From the NCBI GenBank assembly GCA_022599995.1, contig JAHZLG010000133.1, positions 1-9,813 on the forward strand: 9,813 nucleotides of DNA, given 5' to 3'. How positions within the stretch are numbered: position 1 is the first letter of the stretch; the number at the start of each line of letters is the position of its first letter. The notes under the pieces are model-generated. The model saw only the letters and a list, made by a program, of their open reading frames with translations, searched no databases and was not told where the DNA came from. This document shows positions 9,203 to 9,813 of this stretch, in pieces. The DNA is from Alphaproteobacteria bacterium. GTDB lineage: Bacteria > Pseudomonadota > Alphaproteobacteria > CBDBCS01 > JAHZLG01. The position numbers were made by a program, and so were the translations under genes.

Positions 9203-9813
9203 TCACCGCGACGCGGCATCGGCATATTCTTGCCAGAGGGCGATCAATCCTTGGATGGTCAGGTCGGGAACGGTTTCGAGGTTGGTGATATAGGGTGCAA
9301 ACAGGTCAGCAAGCCCGCCTGTGCCCACGATGGGCGGGGAGGTGTGCGCAAACAAGGTGTTGTCGGTGTCGGAATTGACGATCGCTTCGGTCATTCCTTT
9401 GATAAGGCCGACATATCCCCAGAAAATGCCTGCTTTCATGGCATCGGCGGTGTTTTTTCCGACCGGGTCGGGAATACCGAAGCGGTAGGGATCGAAGGCG
9501 ATTTGCGGCAGTTTCGCGGTGCCGGTATGGAGGGCTTTGAATGACAGTCCGATGCCGGGGGCGATGGCACCGCCTTCGTATCCACCATCTTGCGCGACGA
9601 CATCGAAGGTGGTTGCGGTGCCGAAGTCGATGATGATTTGCGCTTGGGGGTTGCGTTGGTAGGCGGCTTTGGCGTTGATCAGGCGGTCAACTCCGGCGTC
9701 TTCGGGGCGCGTGATTCGGATGGGCATTGTCGCGAAGGTGACCTCTTCGCCGACCACTGCCACGGGGCATTTGAGGAGCTGCTCCCCCATTTGTCGGAGC
9801 GTCGTGTTCAAGG
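9203..9813 (-). CDS. coaX: Type III pantothenate kinase, 5' end missing
   Basis: CoaX phosphorylates pantothenate, the first step of coenzyme A synthesis. It belongs to the ASKHA fold, usually needs a monovalent cation such as potassium, and is not feedback-inhibited by CoA. The frame is open to the window edge and gives about 203 residues; a full protein is about 255-260, so roughly 55 N-terminal residues, including the first phosphate-binding motif, lie outside. The codon at 9811 is TTG and is read as an internal leucine rather than a start. Counting from it, the signatures are PEDAGVDRLINA (36-47, catalytic Asp42), IIDFGTATTFDVV (60-72), the block GGAIAPGIGLSFKALHTGTA (80-99), GTGGLA (163-168) and TIQGL near the end. 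In alphaproteobacteria coaX commonly follows birA and the nuo genes, so these may lie beyond the edge. Confidence 0.95.
   Translation of the reverse strand, partial: LNTTLRQMGEQLLKCPVAVVGEEVTFATMPIRITRPEDAGVDRLINAKAAYQRNPQAQIIIDFGTATTFDVVAQDGGYEGGAIAPGIGLSFKALHTGTAKLPQIAFDPYRFGIPDPVGKNTADAMKAGIFWGYVGLIKGMTEAIVNSDTDNTLFAHTSPPIVGTGGLADLFAPYITNLETVPDLTIQGLIALWQEYADAASR

Noticed and set aside
9181..9212. Terminator for coaX from the GTCGCG/CGCGAC inverted repeat
   Set aside because: The stem is only 6 bp with a 20-nt loop, overlaps the stop codon and has no T tract.
9809..9811. TTG at 9811 as the start of coaX
   Set aside because: The family needs about 55 more residues upstream and the frame is still open at the window edge, so this is an internal leucine codon.

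Overview
The window looks like chromosomal DNA of an alphaproteobacterium, perhaps of the Rhodospirillales/Acetobacteraceae type. The evidence is a homologue of the complex I accessory subunit NDUFA12 followed by an MlaD-type protein and a DUF2155 protein (a characteristic alphaproteobacterial cluster), plus a type III pantothenate kinase gene followed by ribonuclease J (another alphaproteobacterial pairing, usually found beside the nuo operon). GC content is moderately high. I cannot name the genus.

Layout. The plus strand starts with the last 60 codons of an alpha/beta-hydrolase (1-183). Next come the NDUFA12 homologue (383-682), two consecutive MCE/MlaD-domain proteins (803-1309 and 1453-1902), a DUF2155 exported protein (about 1908-2600) and a large carB (2910-6548). 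From the right edge the minus strand carries coaX (5' end cut off by the window), rnj (8950-7271) and a thioredoxin/peroxiredoxin-like protein (7214-6663), which converges on carB. No RNA gene, CRISPR array, insertion sequence or phage gene was recognised.

How the genes fit together. The left cluster concerns the envelope and respiration: complex I assembly, a membrane-anchored lipid-transport hexamer, and a periplasmic protein of unknown role. carB makes carbamoyl phosphate for arginine and pyrimidine synthesis, and carA is not beside it. The right cluster joins CoA synthesis (coaX), RNA turnover (rnj) and a redox protein.

The most distinctive trait is local repetition. Most gaps, and several coding linkers, carry their own short repeat, each with a different unit: GCTAGC-type at 287-314, an 8-bp unit at 1326-1365, a G-rich 9/42-bp repeat inside DUF2155, a roughly 14-bp unit before carB, 12- and 7-bp units in a carB linker, and a CACTAGTG array after carB. 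CarB is about 140 residues longer than the E. coli protein, and the extra length falls at domain junctions and the C-terminus. I see no obvious new multi-gene system. The items most worth a second look are the paired mlaD genes, the G-rich repeat at the start of the DUF2155 gene, and the CACTAGTG array at the carB end.
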